From positions 310,001 to 374,000 of the forward strand of contig JAIOKI010000002.1 of NCBI GenBank assembly GCA_028335825.1: a stretch of DNA of 64,000 bases, in the 5' to 3' direction. The position numbers were made by a program, and so were the translations under genes. Source of the DNA: Nosema muscidifuracis (Eukaryota; Microsporidia; Nosematidae). Shown here one piece after another: positions 48,517-57,572 of this stretch. The notes below the pieces were generated by a model. The model did no database searches. It saw only the letters and a program-made list of their open reading frames with translations, and was not told the DNA's origin. Within the stretch, counting starts at the first letter, position 1. Every line of letters begins with the position of its first letter.

Positions 48517-50130
48517 ATGTTTACTGTAGATATTAAAGATAAATTTTTGAATATAAAAAAAGATAAAGAAATAAAAATAAAAACAGAATCACCTAATTTA
48601 TCATTTACTAGTTATGGTATATACGGTTTAATAAAGATTAACAAATCCAGGTTTATTATATTTATAGAAGAAGCAGATTATATTACTAATATTTTTAATG
48701 AAGAAGTATATGAAATAAAAAAAGTAAGAATTATTAGAATAGAAGGACCAGAAGAATATTTTAAGAAATATATTGAATCATTTTTTAATATACCAGGAAT
48801 GTATTTTAGTAAATATAAGTTGTATAAAAATATGTCATATTCTTATATAGAAAATCCTTTAGAAGATTATTCTGATTTTATATTTAATTATGTACCTATA
48901 AAAAATTTATTAAAAATAAGGGAAGATTTTGATATTTATACTGTGAAGTGTATACAAGGATATTTTTCTATATTAGATATTCATGATATGAATGATGATA
49001 TTAATAAAGATAATGATGGCATTGATATGAATGATAATATAAATGAGAGTATGAAAGATGATATTAATAATATTAAAAATCATACCAATATAAATCATAC
49101 TAATAAATATAATATAAATCATAATAATAAATATAATATTAATGATAATAATGATAAAAAAAATATCTTAAGAATTGGTCTAATTTCAAGAAGATCATGG
49201 AAAAGATGTGGATCAAGATATTTTAGTAGAGGTTCTGATAAATCAGGTTATGTATCTAATTATGTAGAAACAGAACAATTTATAATAAAAAATAATGAAA
49301 TTATTCATTCATTTTTACAGATACGTGGATCTATTCCATTGAAATGGAATCATACAGTAGATTTAATGTACACACCAAAAATTAATATAATTAAAGATCA
49401 AGATATAGAAAAATCAGATGAGATACTTAAAAATAAATATAAAGAAATATTTTATTTAAATCTTATCAAACATACAGGATACGAAGGAAGACTTAATGAA
49501 ATATTTATAAATAATCAAAAGAAGATAAATTGTTTAAATTTCGATTTTCATAATTCTAAAATATCACGATCTATTGAAGAAATGAGAAATTTCCCTTTAA
49601 AATTTAAGAAAATATTAAGAAAATTTACAAATAATAAAAATAATCAAAAAGGAGTAATAAGAACTAACTGTATAGATTGTTTAGATAGAACTAATTTATG
49701 TCAATATTATATAGGAAGATTTATATTACAAAATTATGATACACCTGAATTTATAAATAAATTTAAAAATCTTTGGTTTAATAATGGAAATAATTTATCT
49801 ATTCAATATGCTGGTACACCAGCTCAGAAATCTGATATAATAAAAGAAGGAAGAGTTACTTTAAAAGGATCAATAAGAGATTTAAATTTATCTTTAAGAA
49901 GATATTTTATAAATAGATTTAAACATGGAACTTTACAAGATTCTTATAATATATTAACAGGGAGAAATACAAATATTAATTTAAATTTATTAAATAGAAA
50001 GAAATATCTCATATTAGGAATTATATTAAGTGTAGTATCTTTAAATATTAGGAATGTATTAAGATTTATTTTCTTAATTATCTTTTTATATTTATTTATG
50101 AAATATAATATAAATATACCTTCAATATAA
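48517..50130 (+). CDS. SAC1: SAC1 phosphoinositide phosphatase
   Basis: A 537-aa protein. The Sac domain has YGIYGLIKINKSRFIIFIEE, RIGLISRRSWKRCGSRYFSR, FLQIRGSIPLKWNH and the CX5R active site NCIDCLDRTNLCQYYIGR. Two membrane helices close the protein (YLILGIILSVVSL and FIFLIIFLYLFM), as in yeast Sac1. It dephosphorylates PI4P at the ER and Golgi. Residues about 160-210 are an Asn/Asp-rich low-complexity insert (DDINKDNDGIDMNDNI and so on) that is repetitive at DNA level. VAP, an ER contact-site protein linked to PI4P turnover, is encoded at 56350. Confidence 0.95.
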   Translation: MFTVDIKDKFLNIKKDKEIKIKTESPNLSFTSYGIYGLIKINKSRFIIFIEEADYITNIFNEEVYEIKKVRIIRIEGPEEYFKKYIESFFNIPGMYFSKYKLYKNMSYSYIENPLEDYSDFIFNYVPIKNLLKIREDFDIYTVKCIQGYFSILDIHDMNDDINKDNDGIDMNDNINESMKDDINNIKNHTNINHTNKYNINHNNKYNINDNNDKKNILRIGLISRRSWKRCGSRYFSRGSDKSGYVSNYVETEQFIIKNNEIIHSFLQIRGSIPLKWNHTVDLMYTPKINIIKDQDIEKSDEILKNKYKEIFYLNLIKHTGYEGRLNEIFINNQKKINCLNFDFHNSKISRSIEEMRNFPLKFKKILRKFTNNKNNQKGVIRTNCIDCLDRTNLCQYYIGRFILQNYDTPEFINKFKNLWFNNGNNLSIQYAGTPAQKSDIIKEGRVTLKGSIRDLNLSLRRYFINRFKHGTLQDSYNILTGRNTNINLNLLNRKKYLILGIILSVVSLNIRNVLRFIFLIIFLYLFMKYNINIPSI

Positions 50131-50495
50131 ATATAAGTATAATTAATTTATTATATTTATATTTAAAATTAGTTTATATAATTATTTTATATAATCATGA
50201 TATATTTATTTTATATACTATCAATATAAATATAATTATTTTATTATAATTATTTTATATAATCATATTAAATACATATTATATATTTTAAATATATTTA
50301 TTAGTAAATGATTTATATTTCTTAATCTAGAGTATTTAAAAATACAATTTTATTTTTTAAATATTTTTATTAACAGTCAAAAATTAATATAATTTTAAAT
50401 TCTTAAGATTAAAATATAAATATTAATAAAATTATAAATATTATTTAAAATTTATATTCTTAAAATAATTTTTAAAGAAATTTTATTCCCCTTAA
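50131..50495. other. AT-rich spacer between SAC1 and eIF2A
   Basis: Repetitive TATATAATTATTTTATATAATCAT runs around 50170-50290 and otherwise low-complexity AT sequence. CCCC lies 5 bases before the eIF2A start. No gene seen. Confidence 0.7.
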
Positions 50496-52019
50496 ATGGC
50501 AGTACTTGCACACACATCAAATGAATTAATTTTAGACGTATTTGGTAAGAAAAAGATAATAAAAAATGTAGAAAAAATAGCATTAAATAACAATATAATA
50601 GTATACAACATAAATAATACAATATACAGACTAGATTTAATAAATAATATAAATAAAAAAATTGATGAATTAAACACAGGTATACATGAAATTAAGATAT
50701 CAGAAAAAGGATCAAAATTTGGATTAATTCTTAAGAATAGTGATTTATTAGTATATTCTAATACAGAATTAATTTTAAAAGTAGATAAAATAAATACATT
50801 TGAGATTACTGATATGATATTGGGATATGAAACTGATAAAGATTTTTTATTAACAAATCTTTGTACTTTGGAAATATTTCATAGATCTGTTTATAATTAT
50901 CAAAAATATTTCTTATTTAAAGATTTTTGCTTATTGGTAACTAATAAAATAAAAAATAAAAATTCTGATAAAGAAGATGAATTTAAATTAATAAAAGTTA
51001 AACAAAGTGATAAAAATTCTAATATTTCTGATAAAGAAGATGCTAAATTAATAAAAGATAAACAAAGTACTGAAAACTCTAATAAAGAAGATAAAGAAGA
51101 TGATAAATTAATAAAAGTCAAACAAAGTATTGAAAAAAATATTGGATCTTTTAAAACACTAGTTGATGTAAAATGTAAATGTAGTGAAGATGGTAAATAT
51201 CTTTTAGTAAATTTATCTACTTCTTATGTTAAAAATAGTTATTTTGCTTCTACTATTTTATACTTGTATAACGTAGATAAAAATTTATTGGAACGAGTAG
51301 GAAAATTATCAAATATTCTTGATTTTGTATTTATTAAAAAAGGATTTTGTGTTGTATATGGAAATCAACCTGCATACGTCACTAGTTTTAATTATGATTT
51401 AAGTATACAAGATAAATATCCTAAAGGTGTAAGAAATAGAGTATATATAAATAAAAATGAAACTTATGCAGTACTAGCTGGATTTGAACAATTAGCTGGT
51501 ACAGTAGAAAGTTATAATATAAAATCTAAAGAAAAATTAAGTGAATCAAATGAACTTGGTGCTAGTAAAGTAGAATGGGATAATACAGGTAGTTATTTTT
51601 ATGTAAGTACATTTAAATATTTAAAAGAAGATAATAGAATAACTATGTATGATTATTATGGAAGAAAGATTAAAGAAGAACATTTTGATTGTTTAAGTGA
51701 TAGTTCAGTTTATGGATTAGAAGAATTATTTGTTTTATTAGATGAACCTACAGAGAAGTATAAAGAAATTGAAGAAGAAGTTTATGTACCTGCCATTTTA
51801 AAGAATAAAACATTACAAGCTAAGTCTAAAATTATTAAACCAAAAATTAAACCAGTAGAAGATACTGAAGAAGAATTAGTAAATAAAATTGAAAAAATAG
51901 ATTTACTTAAGAAAAAAATGGAAAAAAATGAGAAACTTGAAACTGATGAACTTAATTTAATACTTAATGAGAATAAAATCAAGAAAAAACTTGAAATTAT
52001 AAAAAAAGGAAAAAAATAA
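50496..52019 (+). CDS. Translation initiation factor eIF2A with internal repeat insert
   Basis: A 507-aa WD-propeller protein. FVFIKKGFCVVYGNQPAYVT matches the eIF2A FCVVYG.MPA+.T motif. YAVLAGFEQLAGTVESYNI matches the AGFGNL.G....WD motif, and ASKVEWDNTGSYFYVST matches the following blade. A basic C-terminus follows (KIKPVEDTEEELVNKIEKID). It delivers Met-tRNA in some alternative initiation routes. Residues about 157-213 are a threefold repeat (SDKEDAKLIKDKQS-like) with no counterpart in the family, tandem at DNA level (50964-51135). Confidence 0.88.
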   Translation: MAVLAHTSNELILDVFGKKKIIKNVEKIALNNNIIVYNINNTIYRLDLINNINKKIDELNTGIHEIKISEKGSKFGLILKNSDLLVYSNTELILKVDKINTFEITDMILGYETDKDFLLTNLCTLEIFHRSVYNYQKYFLFKDFCLLVTNKIKNKNSDKEDEFKLIKVKQSDKNSNISDKEDAKLIKDKQSTENSNKEDKEDDKLIKVKQSIEKNIGSFKTLVDVKCKCSEDGKYLLVNLSTSYVKNSYFASTILYLYNVDKNLLERVGKLSNILDFVFIKKGFCVVYGNQPAYVTSFNYDLSIQDKYPKGVRNRVYINKNETYAVLAGFEQLAGTVESYNIKSKEKLSESNELGASKVEWDNTGSYFYVSTFKYLKEDNRITMYDYYGRKIKEEHFDCLSDSSVYGLEELFVLLDEPTEKYKEIEEEVYVPAILKNKTLQAKSKIIKPKIKPVEDTEEELVNKIEKIDLLKKKMEKNEKLETDELNLILNENKIKKKLEIIKKGKK

Positions 52020-52381
52020 ATTGATGATTTTTATCTATTTGTATATTTTATATTTAATTTATATATTTAATTAAACTACTTGTATATTTTATTTACATAC
52101 TTTTTCTTTATCGTTTTTAATTTACCTACTTATATATTTAATCAACCTTTTTTAATTTACTTATTTAATTAATCTACCTTTTTTCTTTACTTGTATATTT
52201 AATCAACTTTTTTTAATTTACTTTTTTTAATTTGCTTATTTAATTTAACTACCTTTTTTCTTTACTTGTATATTTAATCAACTTTTTTTAATTTACTTTT
52301 TTAATAAAAATACATTCAATAATAGAGAAAACTTTAGTTAATATTTTTATATTATTCTTTTTTAATTAAATAAAATACTTT
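52020..52381. repeat. Degenerate repeats between convergent eIF2A and secreted gene
   Basis: CTTGTATATTTAATCAACTTTTTTTAATTTACTTTTTT and related units recur four times from 52080 to 52305. Confidence 0.85.
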
Positions 52382-53626
52382 TCAATTAGAATGATAAAGT
52401 TCAGTTTCAAAATATAAAATAGGAAAAGCATGTGATCTACAATAAGGACAATTCATCATAAAATTTAAATACCATTCTTTTATAGCATCTTTACCTATAA
52501 AATGTGTACAAGAAAGTCCAAGAACTCCATGTTTTCCAACAGATTCACCTTCATCTTTACAAAATGAATAAGTATCTCTGTTTACTAAAGTAGTAAAAGA
52601 ATGTAAATATTTTTTCTGTATATTATTTCCTGTATAATTATTCATTAAATATGTCATATTATATACTACACTCCAATATTTTAAAATATTCTTATAATTT
52701 GTACCATCTAAAGAAAATAAATGACAAGTAAATGGATTATATTTCTTACAGATTGCTGTAGTGATATGTAATTTATATTTTAAATTAAAATATTTTAAAA
52801 TTAAAAAATAAAAATTAATTTCTATATCGTGAATAAAATCAAGCTTATAAGATAAAAATTCTATTAATCTTTTCAATACAAGAAGATCTTCTTTTGATAT
52901 TTTATTTTCTTTTATCTTTTTTATATTTTTAGAATATTTAAGAATATTCTCTTTTCCTTTTACTAATCCTTCATTAGTTAACATTATATATTCAGTATCT
53001 AATGATGTATTAAAAAATAAATTTTTATCAGTAAGAAAATCATCTTTAAAATCTTCAATATTTTCTATAATAAAATTAAATTCTGTCCATAATATTTTAA
53101 AGAAAAAATCTTTGTTAAGAATTTGATCTGAATTTATACCTAATAAAAAAGAAGAAATATTTTTTGAATAAAATTTTCCTAATTTAACTGTATTTGTATA
53201 AAAATTATTCAATGAAGAATTTTTATCATTAAATATTTCTTGATTCGTTATATAAAAATATATTTTAGTAACTAAATTATACAAATTATTAGTTTGTTTA
53301 TCTTGTGACATCTCTGATCGTATCATTAATGGTATAATATCTATTTTAGGTCTTAATATAAAATAAATAAAATTAAAAATCATTTTAGCTGTTACAATAT
53401 TAGATTTGTAATTTGTATTCTTAAATTTATCAATAATTATCATATTTATATTTTGATTTATATCTTTTACAAAATTATTAAATACAGAATATCTTTCTGT
53501 ATTTATATAATCATTTTTGAAATCAGTAACGTATTCTTCTTTCTGTTTATAAATTTCTTGAAAATATTTTCTTGAATCATCTACATATGTACAAGTAAAA
53601 CATAATAATAAAAATAGACAAAACAT
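52382..53626 (-). CDS. Secreted protein with degenerate C-terminal RING-like motif
   Basis: A 414-aa protein with a clear signal peptide (MFCLFLLLCFTCTYVDD). The body is helical and I recognise no family. The end, LGLSCTHFIGKDAIKEWYLN then FMMNCPYCRSHAF (about residues 370-400), follows the second half of a RING-H2 finger (L.CGH.FH..CI..W......CP.CR). It keeps C, H, W and CP.C, while the second His and the next Cys are replaced by Gly and Ala. C356 could supply an earlier ligand. It may be a secreted or ER-lumenal protein that evolved from, or resembles, an E3 ligase. CCC is 8 bases before the ATG. Confidence 0.75.
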   Translation of the reverse strand: MFCLFLLLCFTCTYVDDSRKYFQEIYKQKEEYVTDFKNDYINTERYSVFNNFVKDINQNINMIIIDKFKNTNYKSNIVTAKMIFNFIYFILRPKIDIIPLMIRSEMSQDKQTNNLYNLVTKIYFYITNQEIFNDKNSSLNNFYTNTVKLGKFYSKNISSFLLGINSDQILNKDFFFKILWTEFNFIIENIEDFKDDFLTDKNLFFNTSLDTEYIMLTNEGLVKGKENILKYSKNIKKIKENKISKEDLLVLKRLIEFLSYKLDFIHDIEINFYFLILKYFNLKYKLHITTAICKKYNPFTCHLFSLDGTNYKNILKYWSVVYNMTYLMNNYTGNNIQKKYLHSFTTLVNRDTYSFCKDEGESVGKHGVLGLSCTHFIGKDAIKEWYLNFMMNCPYCRSHAFPILYFETELYHSN

Positions 53627-54425
53627 AATTGAGGGATAATTATTTCATTTATAAAGAAAAAAATATTATTAAATTTTTATTTTAATTATGCATTGAATTT
53701 TATTTTAATTATGCATTGAATTTTATAATCTAATTTATGCATAAACAATTTTATAATCTAATTTATGCATCAAAAATATTTTAGCATAAATTCAGTTTTT
53801 TAATATATAAATATTATTAATGAACTTCTATATAAAGAAGATTAAAATTTATTTGACTAATATAAATTTTATTAAACTTATTTTATTAAACATAAGTATT
53901 TTAAATCAATCAAAAAAGTAGTCTCCTTTAACAATTTATATTGAACTCTTCTAAATATTAGAAGGACAATCTTATATTTTATTAATAATAGAAAACTTTT
54001 AAAATAATAAAAATATTGACAATATTTTTTATAGAAGTTCACTCTTTTTATTATTAATGTATAATTAAAAATATAATTAAACATTATTAATGTATAATTA
54101 AAAATATTATTTTTTATAGAAGTTCACTCTTTCTATTATTAATATTTATTATTCTATTATTAAATATCTTATTAATAAACTTTATCACTTTTTAATAACT
54201 TTATCACTTTTTGATAAAATTTATCTATTTTTGATAAACTTTATCACTTTTTAATAACTTTATCACTTTTTGATAAACTTTATCACTTTTTAATAACTTT
54301 ATCACTTTTTGATAAAATCTCCTTAATTGTATTCTTCAATAAATAAATCCTTTTAATTTTTCGACCAACAACTCAAAAATTAAAAAAAAAAATAATTTTA
54401 GAATTTTTGTATCTCTTAAAATTAA
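53627..54425. repeat. Repeat-rich spacer before PP1
   Basis: Three repeat types. AATTATGCATTGAATTTTA is present twice near 53690-53720, and ATAATCTAATTTATGCAT twice near 53725-53770. TTTTTATAGAAGTTCACTCTTT occurs at 54018 and 54112, with an inverted partner GAACTTCTATA at 53822. ACTTTATCACTTTTTGATAA units repeat six times from 54178 to 54320. A 68-codon AT-rich frame inside is not supported. Confidence 0.82.
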
Positions 54426-55382
54426 ATGGAGAAGGGTTTGATGAACAAAGAAAATATACAAATAGATAAAATTATTGAAAAATTACTAAATGTAAGAAAT
54501 AATAAAACAGGACGAAATGTTAACCTATTAGAACATGAAATTATATATTTATGTAGAACAACACAAGATATTATAAAGAAACAACCAACATTATTAGAAT
54601 TATCAGCTCCCATTAAAATATGTGGGGATACACATGGTCAATATTACGATCTTCTTAAGTTATTTGAATATGGTGGGTTTCCTCCTGCAAGTAACTACTT
54701 ATTTTTGGGTGATTATGTTGATAGAGGTAAACAATCTTTAGAAACTATTTGTCTTCTTATGGCTTATAAAATAAAATATCCTGATAATTTCTTTCTTCTA
54801 AGAGGAAATCATGAATGTGCTAGTATAAACAGAATTTATGGATTTTATGATGAATGTAAAAGAAGATACGATGTTCATATTTGGAAAATTTTTACTGAAT
54901 GTTTTAATTATTTACCTATAGCAGCTATTATAGACTCAAAAATATTATGTATGCATGGAGGAATATCCCCTGATTTAAAAAACCTAAATCAAATAAAAAA
55001 TATAGTAAGACCTACTGATATACCAGATTCAGGTCTACTTTGTGATTTATTATGGTCTGATCCTGAACCTGCTATAAGTGGATGGGGATATAATGATAGA
55101 GGAGTTTCTGTTACTTTTGGTGCTGATATAGTGGAAGATTTTCTTGAGACTCAAAATTTAGATCTTATATGCCGAGCACATCAAGTCGTTGAAGACGGTT
55201 ACGAATTTTTTGCGTCAAGATCTCTTGTTACGATATTTTCAGCGCCGAATTATTGCGGGGAATTTGATAATAGTGGAGCAATCATGAATGTAAGTAAAGA
55301 TCTTGTTTGTTCTTTTCAAATATTAAAACCAAGTATAAATTTTGATAAAGCTTATTTTGAGGAGGATAAAAGAAATGAATAA
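54426..55382 (+). CDS. GLC7: Protein phosphatase PP1 catalytic subunit
   Basis: A 318-aa PPP-family phosphatase with all metal motifs: [16 protein letters not shown] (V to T within GDxHG), [44 protein letters not shown] and [15 protein letters not shown] with [32 protein letters not shown] marks PP1 rather than PP2A. The length equals yeast Glc7 (312 aa). It acts in mitosis, glycogen and RNA processing control. No CCC motif; a second Met six codons in (MNKENIQ) is an alternative start. Confidence 0.96.
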   Translation: MEKGLMNKENIQIDKIIEKLLNVRNNKTGRNVNLLEHEIIYLCRTTQDIIKKQPTLLELSAPIKICGDTHGQYYDLLKLFEYGGFPPASNYLFLGDYVDRGKQSLETICLLMAYKIKYPDNFFLLRGNHECASINRIYGFYDECKRRYDVHIWKIFTECFNYLPIAAIIDSKILCMHGGISPDLKNLNQIKNIVRPTDIPDSGLLCDLLWSDPEPAISGWGYNDRGVSVTFGADIVEDFLETQNLDLICRAHQVVEDGYEFFASRSLVTIFSAPNYCGEFDNSGAIMNVSKDLVCSFQILKPSINFDKAYFEEDKRNE

Positions 55383-55700
55383 ATAGTGACTGATTAAAAT
55401 TTAAGTTTGCATATTTTATTTTAAGTGACATAGAAAAATCAATTTAATTAATAATTGGCATATGAAAATTAATTTAATTACATATATTTAATTGATATAG
55501 GAAAATCACTTAATTACAAATTTTTAATGACATAGGAAAATCAACTTAATTTATTAATTATTTAACTGACATAGAAAATTCTTGATTAAATTACAAATTT
55601 TTAATGACATAGGAAAATCAACTTAATTTATTATTTTTTTAAAACTTTTTGTATTAAAAAATTACTCGTTTACGTTGAAATTTAAGTTTGTATATTTTTT
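55383..55700. repeat. Degenerate repeats before the Air-like gene
   Basis: GACATAGGAAAATCAACTTAATTTATTA and ATTACAAATTTTTAATGACATAG units recur four to five times from 55425 to 55630. Confidence 0.85.
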
Positions 55701-55702
55701 TA

Positions 55703-55705
55703 CCC
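55703..55705 (+). promoter_or_regulatory. CCC start motif, decides the Air-like start
   Basis: CCC lies 6 bases before the ATG at 55712. An in-frame ATG at 55688 would put the motif inside the coding sequence, so 55712 is preferred. Confidence 0.7.
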
Positions 55706-55711
55706 TTTAAA

Positions 55712-56296
55712 ATGGCACAGAAAAAATTGCTCGATTTTGTTAAAAATATAGATTCGTTAAATGTAATCGATCTAGGAAATGAAGAAATTAAGAAATTCTT
55801 GCCAAATGATACAGAAAATATTTACGATATTTTTAGTTATATATATCACACAAATCTTGATACAATTGATTTATACAGTGACACATCATTTTCAGATGGC
55901 ACGAAGTTAAATAAATTTGTTGAAGGTGAAGAAATATTTACTTGTGTATATTGTGGAAATACGCATGATTCTAAAGATTGTACTCAAGTTTTATGTAAAA
56001 AATGTGGTGTACAAGGTCATTCAACTAAAAAATGTGTTAGTCCATTTAATCCAAAAAAATCTATTCGTTGTAAAACATGTGAATTTTCTAAACATACAGA
56101 ATTTGATTGTCCTGGTGTATATAGAAATTAAAAAATTAATAAAAAGATCAACACAGAAAAAATTATTAAATCTTGTGCATACTGTGCTGGACCACATTTT
56201 TCTGATGATTGTATTTCATCTTTAGAAAGTAATAGGTTTTCAGTTTTTAGTGAGAAATATATTGATTATTTATTGAATTTAAATAAGAAGAAATAG
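55712..56296 (+). CDS. Air1/2-like zinc-knuckle protein, split by a stop or a 30-nt intron
   Basis: From the ATG at 55712 the frame encodes 139 residues with zinc knuckles CVYCGNTHDSKDC (short), CKKCGVQGHSTKKC and CKTCEFSKHTEFDC, then meets TAA at 56129-56131. The same frame reopens at once and runs to TAG at 56294-56296, adding CAYCAGPHFSDDC and FSVFSEKYIDYLL, which parallel the last knuckle and tail of yeast Air2. Either a stop removes the last knuckle, or a 30-nt intron (56117-56146, GTATAT...AAAAAG) restores it: removing these bases keeps the frame exactly. Air proteins hold Trf4-type poly(A) polymerase and Mtr4 together in the TRAMP complex. Confidence 0.75.
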
Positions 56297-56349
56297 ACTA
56301 ATTCAAATAAATAGAATTAAATTTTCTTTGCATTTTTTTTGTCCCTTAA

Positions 56350-56829
56350 ATGTCTGAAATAAAAATTTTACCAAATTCTATACTTAGAATAAACAAAGAA
56401 TCATTAACTGGATATCTTGAAATAATATCTACGAGTGTAGAAAGACGAGCTTTTAAGATTAAAACAACTCGTCCTAAAGATTATATTGTAAAACCAAGTA
56501 TAGGAATAATACAACCAAATGAAGAAATCACAATAGAAATTAATCTTTTACAAAATATAAGAATTGATGAATCTCACAAATTTGCAATAGAAATTTTCGA
56601 AATAAATTGGAGACAAAACACTGAGACACTTAAAAATTATTTAAAATCTACAGAAATATATCCTCTTATAGTTCATAGATTAAATGTAGTTTATGAAGAG
56701 AATATTAAAAAAATAATAGAGCCCGTATCAAATAAGATAAATTTTTATGTTTTAGGTGGATGTGGATTTTATATTTTTATAATGATTTGTTTTTTATTCT
56801 GTAAATTATTTTATGAAGTTGATAATTAA
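56350..56829 (+). CDS. SCS2: VAP/Scs2-type ER membrane protein
   Basis: A 159-aa protein with an N-terminal MSP domain. ILPNSILRINKESLTGYLEI followed by SVERRAFKIKTTRPKDYIVK and PSIGIIQPNEEITIEINLL match VAP (F..P......L.L.N.....VAFKVKTT.P+.Y.V+P..G.+.P). A C-terminal tail anchor follows (FYVLGGCGFYIFIMICFLF). It binds FFAT-bearing lipid-transfer proteins at ER contact sites. The coiled coil of larger VAPs is reduced to a short linker. CCC is 5 bases before the ATG. Confidence 0.92.
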   Translation: MSEIKILPNSILRINKESLTGYLEIISTSVERRAFKIKTTRPKDYIVKPSIGIIQPNEEITIEINLLQNIRIDESHKFAIEIFEINWRQNTETLKNYLKSTEIYPLIVHRLNVVYEENIKKIIEPVSNKINFYVLGGCGFYIFIMICFLFCKLFYEVDN

Positions 56830-56842
56830 ATTTTATTTATAT

Positions 56843-57076
56843 TTATAAAATTGAAGCATTTCCTAAGCTAAGTAAAGAAACACATCTTCCCAAACAAAGA
56901 ATTCTTTTACCATAAATCCAATTACCATTATTTTCTAATATCAAATTTGAAGCATCATCGTAAGATTTTAAGATTCCATTTATTTTAACACCATTGTTAA
57001 GTACTACAGTTACAGTTTTATTTTTAAATCTACTTAAATTTCCAAATAATGGTAATTTATTTTTGTCAACATTCAT
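56843..57076 (-). CDS. Sm-like protein, probably LSm7
   Basis: A 77-aa protein made of one Sm fold. Sm1 reads LSRFKNKTVTVVLNNGVKIN and GILKSYDDASNLILEN; Sm2 reads RILCLGRCVSLLSLG in place of the usual ..G...IRG..+..+. RILCLG next to CVSLL recalls the LSm7/SmG form (RQLGLVVCRGTSVVL), so LSm7 is my best guess; other LSm members cannot be excluded. LSm rings bind U6 or mRNA 3' ends. The gene overlaps the end of PAM16 by 11 bp, and its CCCC start motif lies within PAM16 codons. Confidence 0.75.
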   Translation of the reverse strand: MNVDKNKLPLFGNLSRFKNKTVTVVLNNGVKINGILKSYDDASNLILENNGNWIYGKRILCLGRCVSLLSLGNASIL

Positions 57077-57350
57077 GGGGTAAAAAATCTATTTCTGTTT
57101 TTTCGAGAAATTTAAAAGCATTTTTTATTTTACTTTGTAAATATTTTGATCCATTGTTACTTTCTGAATTTCTTTCGTACAATTCTCTATATTTTTTATA
57201 AATATTTTCTTTAGAAATTGGATAATTAATATCTAAAATATTTAAAGCTTCATCTTTAGTCATTATATTTGTATTTATAGAAGATACAATAGTTTTATAT
57301 AAAGCATTAGAAATAACTTTAGTTCCTTCCTTGATGATATCAAGTGGCAT
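57066..57350 (-). CDS. PAM16: Mitosomal import-motor subunit Pam16 (Tim16)
   Basis: A 94-aa protein. MTKDEALNILDINYPISKEN and IYKKYRELYERNSESNNGSK match the degenerate J-like domain of Pam16 (L..DEA..IL+V......I...Y.+LF..N+...GGS), then YLQSKIKNAFKFLEKTE matches FYLQSKV.RAKE.L. As in all Pam16 proteins the HPD motif is absent. It holds and regulates Pam18, the J protein of mtHsp70 at the inner membrane. With mtHsp70 at 13715 it supports protein import into mitosomes. CCC lies 4 bases before the ATG. Confidence 0.9.
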   Translation of the reverse strand: MPLDIIKEGTKVISNALYKTIVSSINTNIMTKDEALNILDINYPISKENIYKKYRELYERNSESNNGSKYLQSKIKNAFKFLEKTEIDFLPHEC

Positions 57351-57572
57351 AAGGGCTATATTCAGAAAAATTAAAATGATTCCTTATTGTAAAGTTCTAT
57401 TATATTTTATAGTTTTATAATTCTATTTTTATAATATATATTTTATAGTTTTATAATATACATTTATAGATTTATAATATATAATTTATAAATTTATAAT
57501 ATATATTTTATAGATTTATAGTATATATTTTATATACTTTATAAATATATTTCTACAACTATATTTTACAAT

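Noticed and set aside
48294-48536. An 80-codon frame before SAC1
   Set aside because: It lies in the tandem repeat and overlaps the SAC1 start in another frame.
53878-54084. A 68-codon frame on the minus strand
   Set aside because: AT-rich composition, no start motif, inside repeat-rich spacer.
55688-55711. Upstream in-frame ATG of the Air-like gene
   Set aside because: It would place the CCC motif inside the coding region; the ATG at 55712 has the standard motif spacing.
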